From Maricaulaceae bacterium (GTDB lineage: Bacteria; Pseudomonadota; Alphaproteobacteria; Caulobacterales; Maricaulaceae), in NCBI GenBank assembly GCA_026126205.1, contig JAHCJP010000001.1:558001-622000 (forward strand): a stretch of 64,000 nucleotides of DNA, in the 5' to 3' direction. Below the pieces are notes generated by a model. The model saw only the letters and a program-made list of their open reading frames with translations, had not been told where the DNA came from and searched no databases. The position numbers and the translations under genes are program-made. Position 1 is the stretch's first letter, and each line of letters starts with the position of its first letter. Below, piece after piece: positions 29,516 through 39,468 of this stretch.

Positions 29516-29532
29516 TTATCCCGCTTCGTTGA
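29516..29532. repeat. 17-bp direct repeat, right copy
   Basis: TTATCCCGCTTCGTTGA, identical to 28577-28593. On the minus strand it encodes the last residues and stop (NEAG-stop) of the isovaleryl-CoA dehydrogenase gene. Confidence 0.85.
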
Positions 29533-30688
29533 ACAGCTCGCGCCCGATCAGCCAGCGGCGGATCTCGCTGGTCCCGGCCCCGATCTCGTACAGCTTGGCG
29601 TCGCGCAGCAGCCGCCCGGTGGGGTATTCGTTGATATAGCCGTTGCCGCCCAGCAGCTGGATGGCGTCGAGCGCCGTCTGCGTCGCCGCCTCTGCCGAAT
29701 ACAGGATGGCGCCGGCGGCGTCCTTGCGCGCCGGCTCGCCGCGGTCGCAGGCGCGGGCGACGGCGTAGACATAGGCGCGGGCGGCGTTCATCCGCACATA
29801 CATGTCGGCCAGCTTGGCCTGCACAAGCTGGAATTCGCCGATCGCCTTGCCGAACTGCTTGCGCTCGTGGACGTAGGGCAGCGCCACGTCGAGGCAGGCC
29901 TGCATGATGCCCAGCGGCCCCGCCGACAGCACGGCGCGCTCGTAGTCCAGCCCGCTCATCAGGATCGCCACCCCGCCGCCGGCGGGGCCCATGACGTTCT
30001 CTTCGGGGATTTCGCAGTCCTCGAACACCAGTTCGCCGGTCTCGGACCCGCGCATGCCCAGCTTGTCGAGCTTCTGGGCGACGGAGAACCCCTTCATGCC
30101 CTTTTCGGCGATGAAGGCGGTGATGCCCTTCGACCCGGCCCCGGGGTCGGTCTTGGCGTAGACCACGGCCACGTCCGCCGACGGCCCGTTTGTGATCCAC
30201 ATCTTGGAGCCGTTGAGGATATAGCGGTCGCCCTTCTTCTCGGCCTTCATCCGCATCGAGACGACATCGGAACCGGCGCCCGGCTCGCTCATCGCCAGCG
30301 CGCCGACATGCTCGCCGGAGATCAGCTTCGGCAGGAAGCGGCGCTTCTGCTCGTCGCTCGCCCAGCGGCGGACCTGGTTGACGCAGAGATTGGAGTGCGC
30401 GCCATAGGACAGGCCGACAGACGCCGAGGCGCGGGAAATCTCCTCCATCGCCACGCAATGTTCGAGATAGCCGAGCCCGGCGCCGCCCCACTCCTCCTCC
30501 ACCGTCACGCCCAGCAGGCCGAGATCGCCCAGCTTGCGCCACAGGTCGGCGGGGAAGGCGTCGCTCTCGTCGATCTGCGCGGCGCGGGGCGCGATCTCGT
30601 CCGACGCGAAGCTGCGCACGGAATCGCGGATCATCTCGGCGGTCTCGCCAAGGTCGAAATTCAGATTTGGAAACTGGTTCGGGATCAT
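29516..30688 (-). CDS. isovaleryl-CoA dehydrogenase
   Basis: 390-residue acyl-CoA dehydrogenase, catalysing FAD-dependent oxidation of isovaleryl-CoA to 3-methylcrotonyl-CoA in leucine degradation. Typical segments are [52 protein letters not shown] (with the catalytic Glu of the IVD subgroup) and [22 protein letters not shown]. The ATG 30688 ([15 protein letters not shown]) gives the family N-terminus; an ATG at 30715 adds nine unusual residues. It shares the pathway with mccB, the hydratase and mccA downstream. Confidence 0.93.
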   Translation of the reverse strand: MIPNQFPNLNFDLGETAEMIRDSVRSFASDEIAPRAAQIDESDAFPADLWRKLGDLGLLGVTVEEEWGGAGLGYLEHCVAMEEISRASASVGLSYGAHSNLCVNQVRRWASDEQKRRFLPKLISGEHVGALAMSEPGAGSDVVSMRMKAEKKGDRYILNGSKMWITNGPSADVAVVYAKTDPGAGSKGITAFIAEKGMKGFSVAQKLDKLGMRGSETGELVFEDCEIPEENVMGPAGGGVAILMSGLDYERAVLSAGPLGIMQACLDVALPYVHERKQFGKAIGEFQLVQAKLADMYVRMNAARAYVYAVARACDRGEPARKDAAGAILYSAEAATQTALDAIQLLGGNGYINEYPTGRLLRDAKLYEIGAGTSEIRRWLIGRELFNEAG

Positions 30689-30735
30689 GCGCGGGGGATG
30701 CCACCGCCCATGCACGCGGTCAAGTTAAGCCGGAG

Positions 30736-32001
30736 TCAGTGCTTCCGGGTCAGCAGCCGCGCCAGCAGCGACACCGCCGCGCCGCCCGCCAGCAGCAGAC
30801 CGGCCACCGTTGCGGCGGGGCCCATGAAAGGCGTGCGTTCGGTCAGGTAATAGTCGGCGTTGGACAGCGTGTCCCAGCCGCCGAAACCCAGCACCAAAAG
30901 GCCAGCGGTCAGAACGCTGACCATGCCCCACGGAAAGCGGGAGTCGCGCAACGGCGCTTCGCCATGGCCATTGCTCCATAACGCCGACTCGTCGCCGCCC
31001 AGCACGCTCGGCTCAAGGCCGTCTTCGGTTTCGGCGCCGGATTCCGCCGCAGGCGCGGCCGTTTCCGCTGCAGCGGGTTCCGGGCTGACCGGCGCCGCGG
31101 CGGCGCCAACCTCTCCGGTCAGGCCGGCCGCGGCGGCGGGGCCGCCATGGACGCGCGGCGGCGCGTCGCCGGGCGCCGCTTCCGGCTCCGGCAGGTCGCT
31201 GCCCAGCACCAGGTCCTCGCTGCGGAACACGTAGCCCACACGCACCGTCGCCGCGTCAGGCGGCGCCGCGCGCTCCGGAATGGCGGCCGGCGCTGGCGCT
31301 GCTGGCGCCGACGGCGTGACGCCCGCCTGGCGCCGCATGCGCGCCAGCACACGTTCCGCCGCCTCGCTCAGCGGCGCGGGCTCCGGCGCGGATTCGGGTT
31401 CAGGTTCAGGTTCGGGTTCAGGTTCAGGTTCCGGCGCGCTTTCAACCTCAGCCGCCGGTTCCGGTGCGGGCTCGGGCTCAGGCTCGGATTCAGGCGCGGA
31501 GGCCGGTTCCGGTGAAACGACGGCGGGCGCGGCCTCGTCATCCGGGTGTTCGAAGCGGATTTCCAGTTCGATCAGCGGCCCGTCCGGCGCGCCCTGCAGG
31601 AACAGCGCGCTTTCGGCGGCGCGGCGCGGCGCGTCTCCCCAGGCGCGGATGGCGTCGGCGGCGTCGGCGTTCTGGCCTGAATTGACCAGATCCGGAATGG
31701 CGCTGGCCGCGAAGACCCTGTCACCCACCCCGTGCGCGAAAGCGATCAGCGCGTCGCGCTGCTGCCGCGACAGCGGCGCCGTGATCGCCGCATCCACGAC
31801 CTTTTCCGCCTGCAGCAGGTCGTAAAGCAGCAGCAGTTCAGCATCCTCGCGGCTGACCGTCACGCCTTCGCGCGCCGAGGCCGTATGGCCATAGCCCAGC
31901 CGCCAGCGTCCGTCCGCACCGCGTTCGGCGGCGGCGCGGAAAGGCTCGTGGGCCAGGATCAGCTCCCGCGCGGCGCGGGCGGTGGTCAGTTGCGGCTTCA
32001 T
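30736..32001 (-). CDS. spmX: SpmX-like polar factor (degenerate GH24 lysozyme domain, PE-rich linker, two TM helices)
   Basis: 421 residues. Residues ~5-130 form a GH24/phage-lysozyme-like domain (HEPFR with Glu19, GADGRWRLGYGHT). Where T4 lysozyme has a catalytic Thr before the IGYGH-type motif, this protein has Arg. A long acidic Pro/Glu region follows (runs of PEPEPEP near residue 210). Two C-terminal hydrophobic segments then follow (VLTAGLLVLGFGGW and ATVAGLLLAGGAAVSLLARLL). This is the architecture of SpmX, which marks the stalked pole, binds PopZ through its muramidase-like domain and positions DivJ in Caulobacter. ATG 32001 with GGGAC upstream gives the shortest sensible start. Confidence 0.8.
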   Translation of the reverse strand: MKPQLTTARAARELILAHEPFRAAAERGADGRWRLGYGHTASAREGVTVSREDAELLLLYDLLQAEKVVDAAITAPLSRQQRDALIAFAHGVGDRVFAASAIPDLVNSGQNADAADAIRAWGDAPRRAAESALFLQGAPDGPLIELEIRFEHPDDEAAPAVVSPEPASAPESEPEPEPAPEPAAEVESAPEPEPEPEPEPEPESAPEPAPLSEAAERVLARMRRQAGVTPSAPAAPAPAAIPERAAPPDAATVRVGYVFRSEDLVLGSDLPEPEAAPGDAPPRVHGGPAAAAGLTGEVGAAAAPVSPEPAAAETAAPAAESGAETEDGLEPSVLGGDESALWSNGHGEAPLRDSRFPWGMVSVLTAGLLVLGFGGWDTLSNADYYLTERTPFMGPAATVAGLLLAGGAAVSLLARLLTRKH

Positions 32002-32073
32002 CAATGTCCCGTTCCGGCACGGCGGAGACGCCTGCCGCCCGGCATTGCAAGCCAAGCGCCTGTACGGCTTGCG

Positions 32074-33075
32074 TCAGCGCGGCGTGAACACGTCCGCGGA
32101 GTCGATGGCCGTAAACGGGGCGAAAAATCCGCCGCCGGCGCCGCCACCCACCAGAAACACCCGCCCGTCCAGCGCCGCCGCCGCGGCGTCGGTGCGCGGC
32201 GAGGGCAGTTCGCTGCGCGTGTGCCAGCGCGCTTCGCCCGTATCCAGCGCGATATGGTCGCTCAGCGTCTGGCCGAGGTCGGGGCTGCGCCCGCCGAAGA
32301 CATGGATCACGCCGCCCGACACCGCCGCCGAGTGGCCGGCGCGGGGCGACGGCAGATCCGGTCCCCGGCGCCAATCACCGCTGGCGGGATCGAAAATATC
32401 GACACGGGCGCTGGCCACACCGGCGCGCACGCCGCCGATCAGCCAGATCTCGTCCCCGGTCACCACGGCCGCGGCGCCGCGGCGCGCCGCCTCTTCCGGA
32501 GCGGACAGGGTCTGCCAGGTCCGCGTCAGGGTGTCGAACACGAACACGCCGGCCGCGCCCGCCTCGCCGCCCAGCGCGTACACGCGGTCGCCGATAGCGG
32601 CCATCACGAAACCGGCCTTGGGGCCGGGCATGGCGGTCTCGCGTTGCCAGACATCGGCGGCGGGGTCATAGGACCACATGTCGGCCACCGGGCGCGCGGC
32701 TTCGCGCGCGTCGCGCGCCGCCGCGGCGAAATCGCGGGCGGCGCCGAAACTCTCCGTCACCTGCGGGCGTGCGGCGTAACCGCCGGCGACATAGATGCGC
32801 CCGGCGGCGGCGGCCATTCCGAAGCGCTCCAGCCCCACCGGCAGCGGGCGCAGGGGCCGCCATTCGTTATGCGCGGGGTCATAGGCCTCGAAATTGTTGC
32901 GCGGCTCGGTCAGCCCGGCGCCGCCGGCGGCGTACAGGCGGCCGTCCAGCACCGCGGCCGACAGGCCGGCGCGCGCCGTCTCCAGCCGGCCGGCGTCGGA
33001 CCAGCTGCCGTCCTGCGCCGCCGCCGTTCCGGCGAGCATCGCCGCCATCAGTCCCGCAATGAATGCCCGAAACAT
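32074..33075 (-). CDS. secreted kelch-repeat beta-propeller protein
   Basis: 333 residues with a signal peptide (MFRAFIAGLMAAMLAGTAAAQ). At least five kelch-like repeats follow, each with a paired Gly and a spaced Tyr/Trp: RLYAAGGAGL...W, RIYVAGGYAA, RVYALGGEAG...W, EIWLIGGVRA...W, VIHVFGGRSP and RVFLVGGGAG. The fold is a periplasmic beta-propeller for binding or, less likely, sialidase/oxidase activity; no catalytic residues are recognisable. Start ATG 33075. It lies 72 bp upstream of spmX on the same strand. Confidence 0.8.
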   Translation of the reverse strand: MFRAFIAGLMAAMLAGTAAAQDGSWSDAGRLETARAGLSAAVLDGRLYAAGGAGLTEPRNNFEAYDPAHNEWRPLRPLPVGLERFGMAAAAGRIYVAGGYAARPQVTESFGAARDFAAAARDAREAARPVADMWSYDPAADVWQRETAMPGPKAGFVMAAIGDRVYALGGEAGAAGVFVFDTLTRTWQTLSAPEEAARRGAAAVVTGDEIWLIGGVRAGVASARVDIFDPASGDWRRGPDLPSPRAGHSAAVSGGVIHVFGGRSPDLGQTLSDHIALDTGEARWHTRSELPSPRTDAAAAALDGRVFLVGGGAGGGFFAPFTAIDSADVFTPR

Positions 33076-33176
33076 GCCTGTTGCTCCCGTATGCGTCACC
33101 CAACGCATCCGTCCCTGCGATGGCGAAGATAAGGCGGCGGCGCGCCGCGGTCATGTGAAGCTTTCAGCAGACATGC

Positions 33177-33202
33177 AAAAACGCCACCCTGGGGCGGCGT
33201 TT
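33177..33202 (-). terminator. terminator downstream of tRNA-Leu
   Basis: On the minus strand AAACGCCGCC and GGTGGCGTTT form a 10-bp stem with one G-T pair and loop CCAG, running into TTTTT. It lies just after the tRNA 3' end. Confidence 0.7.
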
Positions 33203-33210
33203 CAGCGAAA

Positions 33211-33297
33211 TGGTGCGGCCGAGAAGACTCGAACTTCCACGGGTTTTACCCCACAGCGACCTCAACGCTGCGCGTCTACCAGTTCCGCCACGGCCGC
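33211..33297 (-). tRNA. tRNA-Leu (GAG)
   Basis: 87 nt including encoded CCA. The acceptor GCGGCCG pairs with CGGCCGC followed by ACCA. The anticodon stem CAGCG/CGCTG encloses TTGAGGT, giving anticodon GAG. The long variable arm (GTGGGGTAAAACCCGT) is typical of a class II tRNA, and the T-arm has GTTCGAGTC. Confidence 0.95.
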
Positions 33298-33381
33298 GTC
33301 TCCGGAAGGCGGCGGAGATAACAAGCGCCGCGCCGCTTGTGAAGCCCCGAACGCCGCGCCGGAACTCCCGGGGTCAGGCTC

Positions 33382-33630
33382 CTAGGTGGAATGGTAGAAC
33401 TCGCTGGGATCGGCCGGGCCGGTGATCGACACCGCGACATGGTCGCCCTGGATGACGATCTCGCCGCGCGCCACGGGATGGTTGTTGGCGAGAATCCACA
33501 CCGGGTCGTCCTCGTTGGCGTCAAGCGGAATCACCGCGCCGCGGCCCATGCGCAGGAATTGCGAGATCGGCATCGCCGACCGGCCCAGCACCACCGACAA
33601 TTCCACCCTGACTGCGCCGAGCTGGCTCAA
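33382..33630 (-). CDS. FliM/FliN-family (SpoA domain) flagellar motor switch protein
   Basis: 82 residues, a stand-alone SpoA/FliN C domain: VRVELSVVLGRSAMPISQFLRMGRGAVIPLD and NHPVARGEIVIQGDHVAVSIT. FliN forms the lower C-ring of the flagellar switch, where CheY-P acts. I chose TTG at 33630 because AGGGGAG lies 8 nt upstream and the protein begins directly before the domain. Longer readings have no good start and run antisense to lipB. No other flagellar gene is in the window. Confidence 0.8.
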   Translation of the reverse strand: MSQLGAVRVELSVVLGRSAMPISQFLRMGRGAVIPLDANEDDPVWILANNHPVARGEIVIQGDHVAVSITGPADPSEFYHST

Positions 33631-33714
33631 AATCCCCGCTCCCCTTGTCTGAACCGCGTTTGACCCCGATGTTCGGCGCGGCGCGGTTTCCGGGGCGTTA
33701 AGACGGGCGAAACG

Positions 33715-34401
33715 ATGCAGGCCGAGATGATCACCGAGTGGGCGGTATCGCCCGGGCTGACGCCCTACGAACCGGCCGTGGCGTTCATGGAAGCGCGGGC
33801 GGCCGCCATCGCCGACGGCCGGGCGCCGGAACTGGTCTGGCTGCTGGAGCATCCGCCGCTCTACACCGCCGGGACCAGCGCCAGAACTGAAGACCTTCTG
33901 GACCCCGAGCGTTTTCCGGTGTTCCGCACCGGACGGGGCGGTGAATTCACCTATCATGGGCCGGGGCAGCGCGTCGGCTATGTGATGCTGGACCTGACGA
34001 AGCGCGGGCGCGACGCGCGCAAATTCGTCCGCGGGCTGGAGGCCTGGCTGTCCGGCGCGCTGGCGCGGCTGGGGGTGCAGGCCGGCGCGCGCGACGGCCG
34101 CGTCGGCGTCTGGGTGGATCGCGGCAGCGGGCGAGAGGACAAGATCGCCGCGATCGGCGTGCGCCTGCGGCGCTGGGTGTCGTTCCACGGCATGGCCCTG
34201 AACGTGGCGCCGGACCTGACGCATTTCTCGGGCATCACGCCCTGCGGCATCTCCGACCCGCGCTATGGCGTGACCAGCCTGTCGGCGCTGGGCGTTGCGG
34301 ACGGCATGGCGGCGGCGGACGCCGCCCTGCGCGCATCATGGGCGGAGACTTTCGGCCCGGTGCGCGACGCCCCGGCGCCGCACCTCTCCGAACCGGCCTG
34401 A
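33715..34401 (+). CDS. lipB: lipoyl(octanoyl) transferase LipB
   Basis: 228 residues. LipB moves octanoate from acyl carrier protein to the lipoyl domains of 2-oxoacid dehydrogenases and GcvH. The signature [12 protein letters not shown] is at residues 74-85. Lys143 in [11 protein letters not shown] and Cys177 in SGITPCGI are the catalytic pair. A second Met (codon 5) is an alternative start. The gene is divergent from the FliN-like gene and ends before a strong hairpin. Confidence 0.96.
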   Translation: MQAEMITEWAVSPGLTPYEPAVAFMEARAAAIADGRAPELVWLLEHPPLYTAGTSARTEDLLDPERFPVFRTGRGGEFTYHGPGQRVGYVMLDLTKRGRDARKFVRGLEAWLSGALARLGVQAGARDGRVGVWVDRGSGREDKIAAIGVRLRRWVSFHGMALNVAPDLTHFSGITPCGISDPRYGVTSLSALGVADGMAAADAALRASWAETFGPVRDAPAPHLSEPA

Positions 34402-34406
34402 ACGCG

Positions 34407-34435
34407 AAACGGCCCGGCGCAGGGCCGGGCCGTTT
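34407..34435. terminator. bidirectional terminator between lipB and a DUF805 gene
   Basis: Perfect 11-bp stem: AAACGGCCCGG (34407-34417) with CCGGGCCGTTT (34425-34435), 7-nt loop. It lies between two convergent genes, with short T/A ends on both sides. Confidence 0.7.
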
Positions 34436-34457
34436 GCAGGCGCAGTCCGGGTTCGCT

Positions 34458-34943
34458 CTATGCCGCAGGCGGCGGTGATGCGGGCGGCGCGGCGGCCGCG
34501 CCCGGCGGCGGGCCGAAGCGGTTGTCGCCGGCGTCGCCTTTCGCGAGGCCAACCCACAGCGTGTAGGCGATCCAGATCACGAAACTGAGCAGCCAGAAAA
34601 TCATCATGCTGCCCCCGGCGGCGAAGATCGCAGCGGGATCCGGCTCGCCGCCTTCCAGGATCGCCGGCAGCATGGCGCCGCCGGCGACCGTAAAGCCGAC
34701 GACCAGGAGCACGATGCCCAGCGCCCACGGAATCGCGTGCATCCAGGCGCTGCGGCCAGAGTCGTGCAGTCGTTTGCCGTAGACGCAAATCCCGACATAG
34801 ATCAGCGCCAGCATGATCAGGAAGCCGAGCAGCGGAATCCAGGTCAGCAGCACGTTCGCCGCAACCAGGATGACCCAGCCGATCCAGAATTCCTGCTGGC
34901 CGATACGGCCATTCGGACTGAAAAGCACCTTGCCGATATTCAT
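34458..34943 (-). CDS. DUF805 family membrane protein
   Basis: 161 residues. The DUF805 hallmark is a start such as NGRIGQQEFWIGWVILVAANVL, followed by ICVYGKRLHDSGRSAWM and further membrane helices, ending in a Pro/Ala-rich tail. There are four hydrophobic segments. GGGGAGGA precedes ATG 34943. No function is established for the family. A diverged paralogue lies immediately upstream at 35023-35538. Confidence 0.85.
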   Translation of the reverse strand: MNIGKVLFSPNGRIGQQEFWIGWVILVAANVLLTWIPLLGFLIMLALIYVGICVYGKRLHDSGRSAWMHAIPWALGIVLLVVGFTVAGGAMLPAILEGGEPDPAAIFAAGGSMMIFWLLSFVIWIAYTLWVGLAKGDAGDNRFGPPPGAAAAPPASPPPAA

Positions 34944-35022
34944 GTCTGCGTCCTCCCCGTAGGTGATGAATGATTCCCTCCGGTGCAGGCTCGCCGCCCG
35001 CCCCGGCCCTGTCAAACTGCTG

Positions 35023-35538
35023 TCAGGCCAGCGGATTCATTGAAGCCGCATCCACCGGCGGCTGGCCGTAGGGGTTCTCGCCCTCGGTTCCCTTCAGCCG
35101 CGCCACGATGAAGGCCGCGCCGCCATGCACCAAAATCATCATGATCACCTGCAGGATCATGGAGCGGATGGCGAAGCCGAAGGCCGCGCCGCCGCCGCGT
35201 ACGGCGGCCGCATAGGCGTCGCCGACCAGCGCCGGCGTCAGGATCGCCCATATCACCATGGCGGCGACGAACATGCCGCCCAGCACCGCCAGCACCCATA
35301 TCGCGCCGCGGCCGGTATCATGAAAGCGTTTGGCGTAGAGGCAGAAATACGGCCACAGCAGCGCCAGCGAAGCCAGGCTGAAAATGATGCCGAGAAAACC
35401 GGTCAGCGCGGCGAGAATCTGCAGCACCACCGCAACCGCGGTGACCACGATAATCCCTTGCCAGAAGGAATTGGGGCCGATGCGCCCCTCATAGCTGAGC
35501 AGCAGCGGCTTGAATTCGTCGATCTTGGCCTTGTCCAT
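35023..35538 (-). CDS. DUF805 family membrane protein (tandem paralogue)
   Basis: 171 residues. It has the same pattern as the downstream gene: YEGRIGPNSFWQGIIVV, then FCLYAKRFHDTGRGAIWVL, then hydrophobic helices, with a short cytosolic tail ending in NPYGQPPVDAASMNPLA. This tail resembles the NRFGPPP tail of the neighbour. The two are separated by 79 bp and probably arose by duplication. Function unknown. Confidence 0.83.
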   Translation of the reverse strand: MDKAKIDEFKPLLLSYEGRIGPNSFWQGIIVVTAVAVVLQILAALTGFLGIIFSLASLALLWPYFCLYAKRFHDTGRGAIWVLAVLGGMFVAAMVIWAILTPALVGDAYAAAVRGGGAAFGFAIRSMILQVIMMILVHGGAAFIVARLKGTEGENPYGQPPVDAASMNPLA

Positions 35539-35625
35539 GTGCGAAGCCCTCCATGACGCCCACGGATGCTAGCCTTTCGCGCGAATGCGGTGCGAGTCAA
35601 TCGCCTTGAAGGGGAAACCGGAAGT

Positions 35626-37650
<2,025 letters not shown>

Positions 37651-37720
37651 CGGCGCCGGCCAGCCCCCTGAAAGGTCAGGGTTCCGGGTTTAGCGCGCCA
37701 GCGGCGAAGGGGGCAAGGCG

Positions 37721-38023
37721 TCAGGCGGCGGCCAACGGCTCGACCTGCGCCTCTATCGCCGCGCCGCGTTCGGCCTGCGTCCTCGACAGGTCATGCAGCA
37801 TCTGGATGTTCAGCCAGAATTCCGGCGTGGTCCCAAAGGCCCTGGCGAGCCGGATCGCCATGTCCCCGTCGCACGCCGCACCATTTAACAGCCGGACCAG
37901 CCGCGCACGGGGCACGCCCAGCTTCCTGGCCAGTGTCGGCGCCTTCACGCCGTATTCGGGCATGAAATCCTTTTTCAGATGTTCGCCGACGGTCTCGGTC
38001 GGCGCCAGAAACTTCCAAGTCAT
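37721..38023 (-). CDS. higA: HigA family antitoxin (helix-turn-helix)
   Basis: 100 residues. The XRE-type helix-turn-helix (KAPTLARKLGVPRARLVRLLNGAACDGDMAIRLARAFGTTPEFWLNIQ) is the form found in HigA/VapI antidotes. ATG 38023 has GGGAG 7 nt upstream; an in-frame GTG at 38038 is possible. It follows its toxin gene, the reversed order (toxin first) usual for HigBA. Expected to repress its operon at the palindrome at 38358-38387. Confidence 0.9.
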   Translation of the reverse strand: MTWKFLAPTETVGEHLKKDFMPEYGVKAPTLARKLGVPRARLVRLLNGAACDGDMAIRLARAFGTTPEFWLNIQMLHDLSRTQAERGAAIEAQVEPLAAA

Positions 38024-38039
38024 AAACCGCTCCCGCACG

Positions 38040-38321
38040 CTAGTGGTAATCCTCGAACTTCACATCATGGGCATGGCCATCCTCGAATGCGAAGGTGATC
38101 CGGAACTGATCATTCACCGAAATCGACCATCGCCCGGCGCGTGCGCCTTTAAGCTGATGAAGACGGAATGACGGCGGAACCCGCAAATCCGTCACCGCCG
38201 ACGCAGCATGAATACGACGAAGCGCTCTTCGGGTCCGGCCCAGAAGCTCTGCGGGGAAGCCCTTGGGGCTGGCCCCAAGGAAAACGGCTTCCGTCAGCTT
38301 GTCCGCAAAGCTTTTTATCAA
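38040..38321 (-). CDS. higB: HigB/RelE-type toxin
   Basis: 93 residues with TTG start at 38321 and AGAGGA upstream. The family-typical opening is MIKSFADKLTEAVFLG, followed by RLHQLKGARAGRWSISVNDQFRITFAFEDGHAHDVKFEDYH, the end of the RelE fold with its basic and aromatic residues. HigB toxins cut mRNA on the ribosome. The stop lies 16 bp before the antitoxin ATG. Confidence 0.92.
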   Translation of the reverse strand: MIKSFADKLTEAVFLGASPKGFPAELLGRTRRALRRIHAASAVTDLRVPPSFRLHQLKGARAGRWSISVNDQFRITFAFEDGHAHDVKFEDYH

Positions 38322-38344
38322 AGCCGCATCCTCTGACGGCGGAG

Positions 38345-38387
38345 AATGTATCTATATCCGATACATTTTGCAAGCACAATGTATCGG
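38345..38387 (-). promoter_or_regulatory. higBA operator/promoter
   Basis: Perfect inverted repeat CCGATACATT (38358-38367) and AATGTATCGG (38378-38387), centres 20 bp apart. A third half-site AATGTATC lies at 38345-38352. The AT-rich segment also contains promoter-like TTGTGC-N17-TATAGA read on the minus strand. Confidence 0.65.
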
Positions 38388-38403
38388 AGACCGGTACGAG
38401 CGC

Positions 38404-39393
38404 CTACTCCCCCCGCCGCGCCCAGTCCATGCCGTCGGGCTCGGTCCCGGTCTCGAACTGGCCGGTCACGGCCAGCGCGGCCACGTCGATCACCGTGACG
38501 CGGTTGTCGCTGGTATTGGCGACGAAGGCGCGGCCGCCGTCCGGCGCCATCAGCACGCCCACCGGCACGGCCCCGACATCGATAGTGGCCGCCAGTTCGC
38601 GCGTGGCGGCGTCGAACACGGTTACGGAATTGGACAGCGCGTTGGAGACGAACACCTGTGCGCCGTCGCGGGTGAACTTCACCCGGATCGGCACCATGCC
38701 GCCGGATTCGAAAGTCTCCACTACCTCGTCGGTGGCCGGATCGATGATCGAGATCGTGTGCTCGGCGCGATTGCTGACCCAGACTTCCCGGCCATCAGGC
38801 GAGACATCGATTCCCTCCGCTCCCGCGCCGGTGGGAACGGTGAGCACGGAATTGTCGCGCCGGTCGATCACCGTGACCGAGCCGGAGCCGATATTGGCGA
38901 CATAAAGCTTGGTCTCGTCCGGCGTCGGAACCACCATATGGCTGACATTCTGGCCGGTCTCCCACACGTTAAGCATCTCACCGCTGGCCGCATCCAGCTC
39001 CACCACCGTCTGCGAGCCTTCCGTGGTCACCCAGACGCGGCTTCCATCGCGGCTGACCCAGATGCCGTGCGGGCGCAGATTGTCGCCCAGGTTCCAGGTG
39101 GCGGCGGCCGCGCGCGCGTCGAGATCCACCACCGTGACGGTGTTGCCGGGGCGCGGGCCGGTTCCATAGTCGGAGACATAGGCGAAGCGCCCGTCCGGGC
39201 TGGCGTAAACCTCATGCGGGGCGAAGCCGGTCTCCACCAGCGACAGCACCTCGTAGGTGTCCGGATGCACGATCGCCAGCGTACTGTCGGACTTGTTGAC
39301 CACCAGCAGCAGATCACTCGCCGCCGCCGCCGCGGACAGCGCCAGCGCCGTCAGGCCGGCGAACAGGGATTTCAGGATCGTCTGGGTTTTCAT
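38404..39393 (-). CDS. secreted YVTN-type beta-propeller protein
   Basis: 329 residues. A signal peptide ends near residue 26 (LALSAAAAASDLL). About seven YVTN-like repeats follow, each with a PDG turn and a V-x-D strand: YASPDGRFAYVSDYG, VSRDGSRVWVTTEG, PDETKLYVANIGSGSVTVID, VSPDGREVWVSNRAEHTISIID, APDGGRAFVANTSDNRVTVID. Such propellers are periplasmic or surface binding proteins; some act in electron-transfer modules. No specific ligand is visible. Confidence 0.85.
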   Translation of the reverse strand: MKTQTILKSLFAGLTALALSAAAAASDLLLVVNKSDSTLAIVHPDTYEVLSLVETGFAPHEVYASPDGRFAYVSDYGTGPRPGNTVTVVDLDARAAAATWNLGDNLRPHGIWVSRDGSRVWVTTEGSQTVVELDAASGEMLNVWETGQNVSHMVVPTPDETKLYVANIGSGSVTVIDRRDNSVLTVPTGAGAEGIDVSPDGREVWVSNRAEHTISIIDPATDEVVETFESGGMVPIRVKFTRDGAQVFVSNALSNSVTVFDAATRELAATIDVGAVPVGVLMAPDGGRAFVANTSDNRVTVIDVAALAVTGQFETGTEPDGMDWARRGE

Positions 39394-39468
39394 GGCCGTG
39401 GCCCTCCCGCGTCTGAAAACATGCGGACAGCATAACCACCGTGAACGGCGCGCGGGATGAAATCTTCG

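Noticed and set aside
31370..31500. Short tandem repeats suggesting a CRISPR or minisatellite
   Set aside because: They are codons for Pro-Glu repeats in the SpmX linker; there are no spacers.
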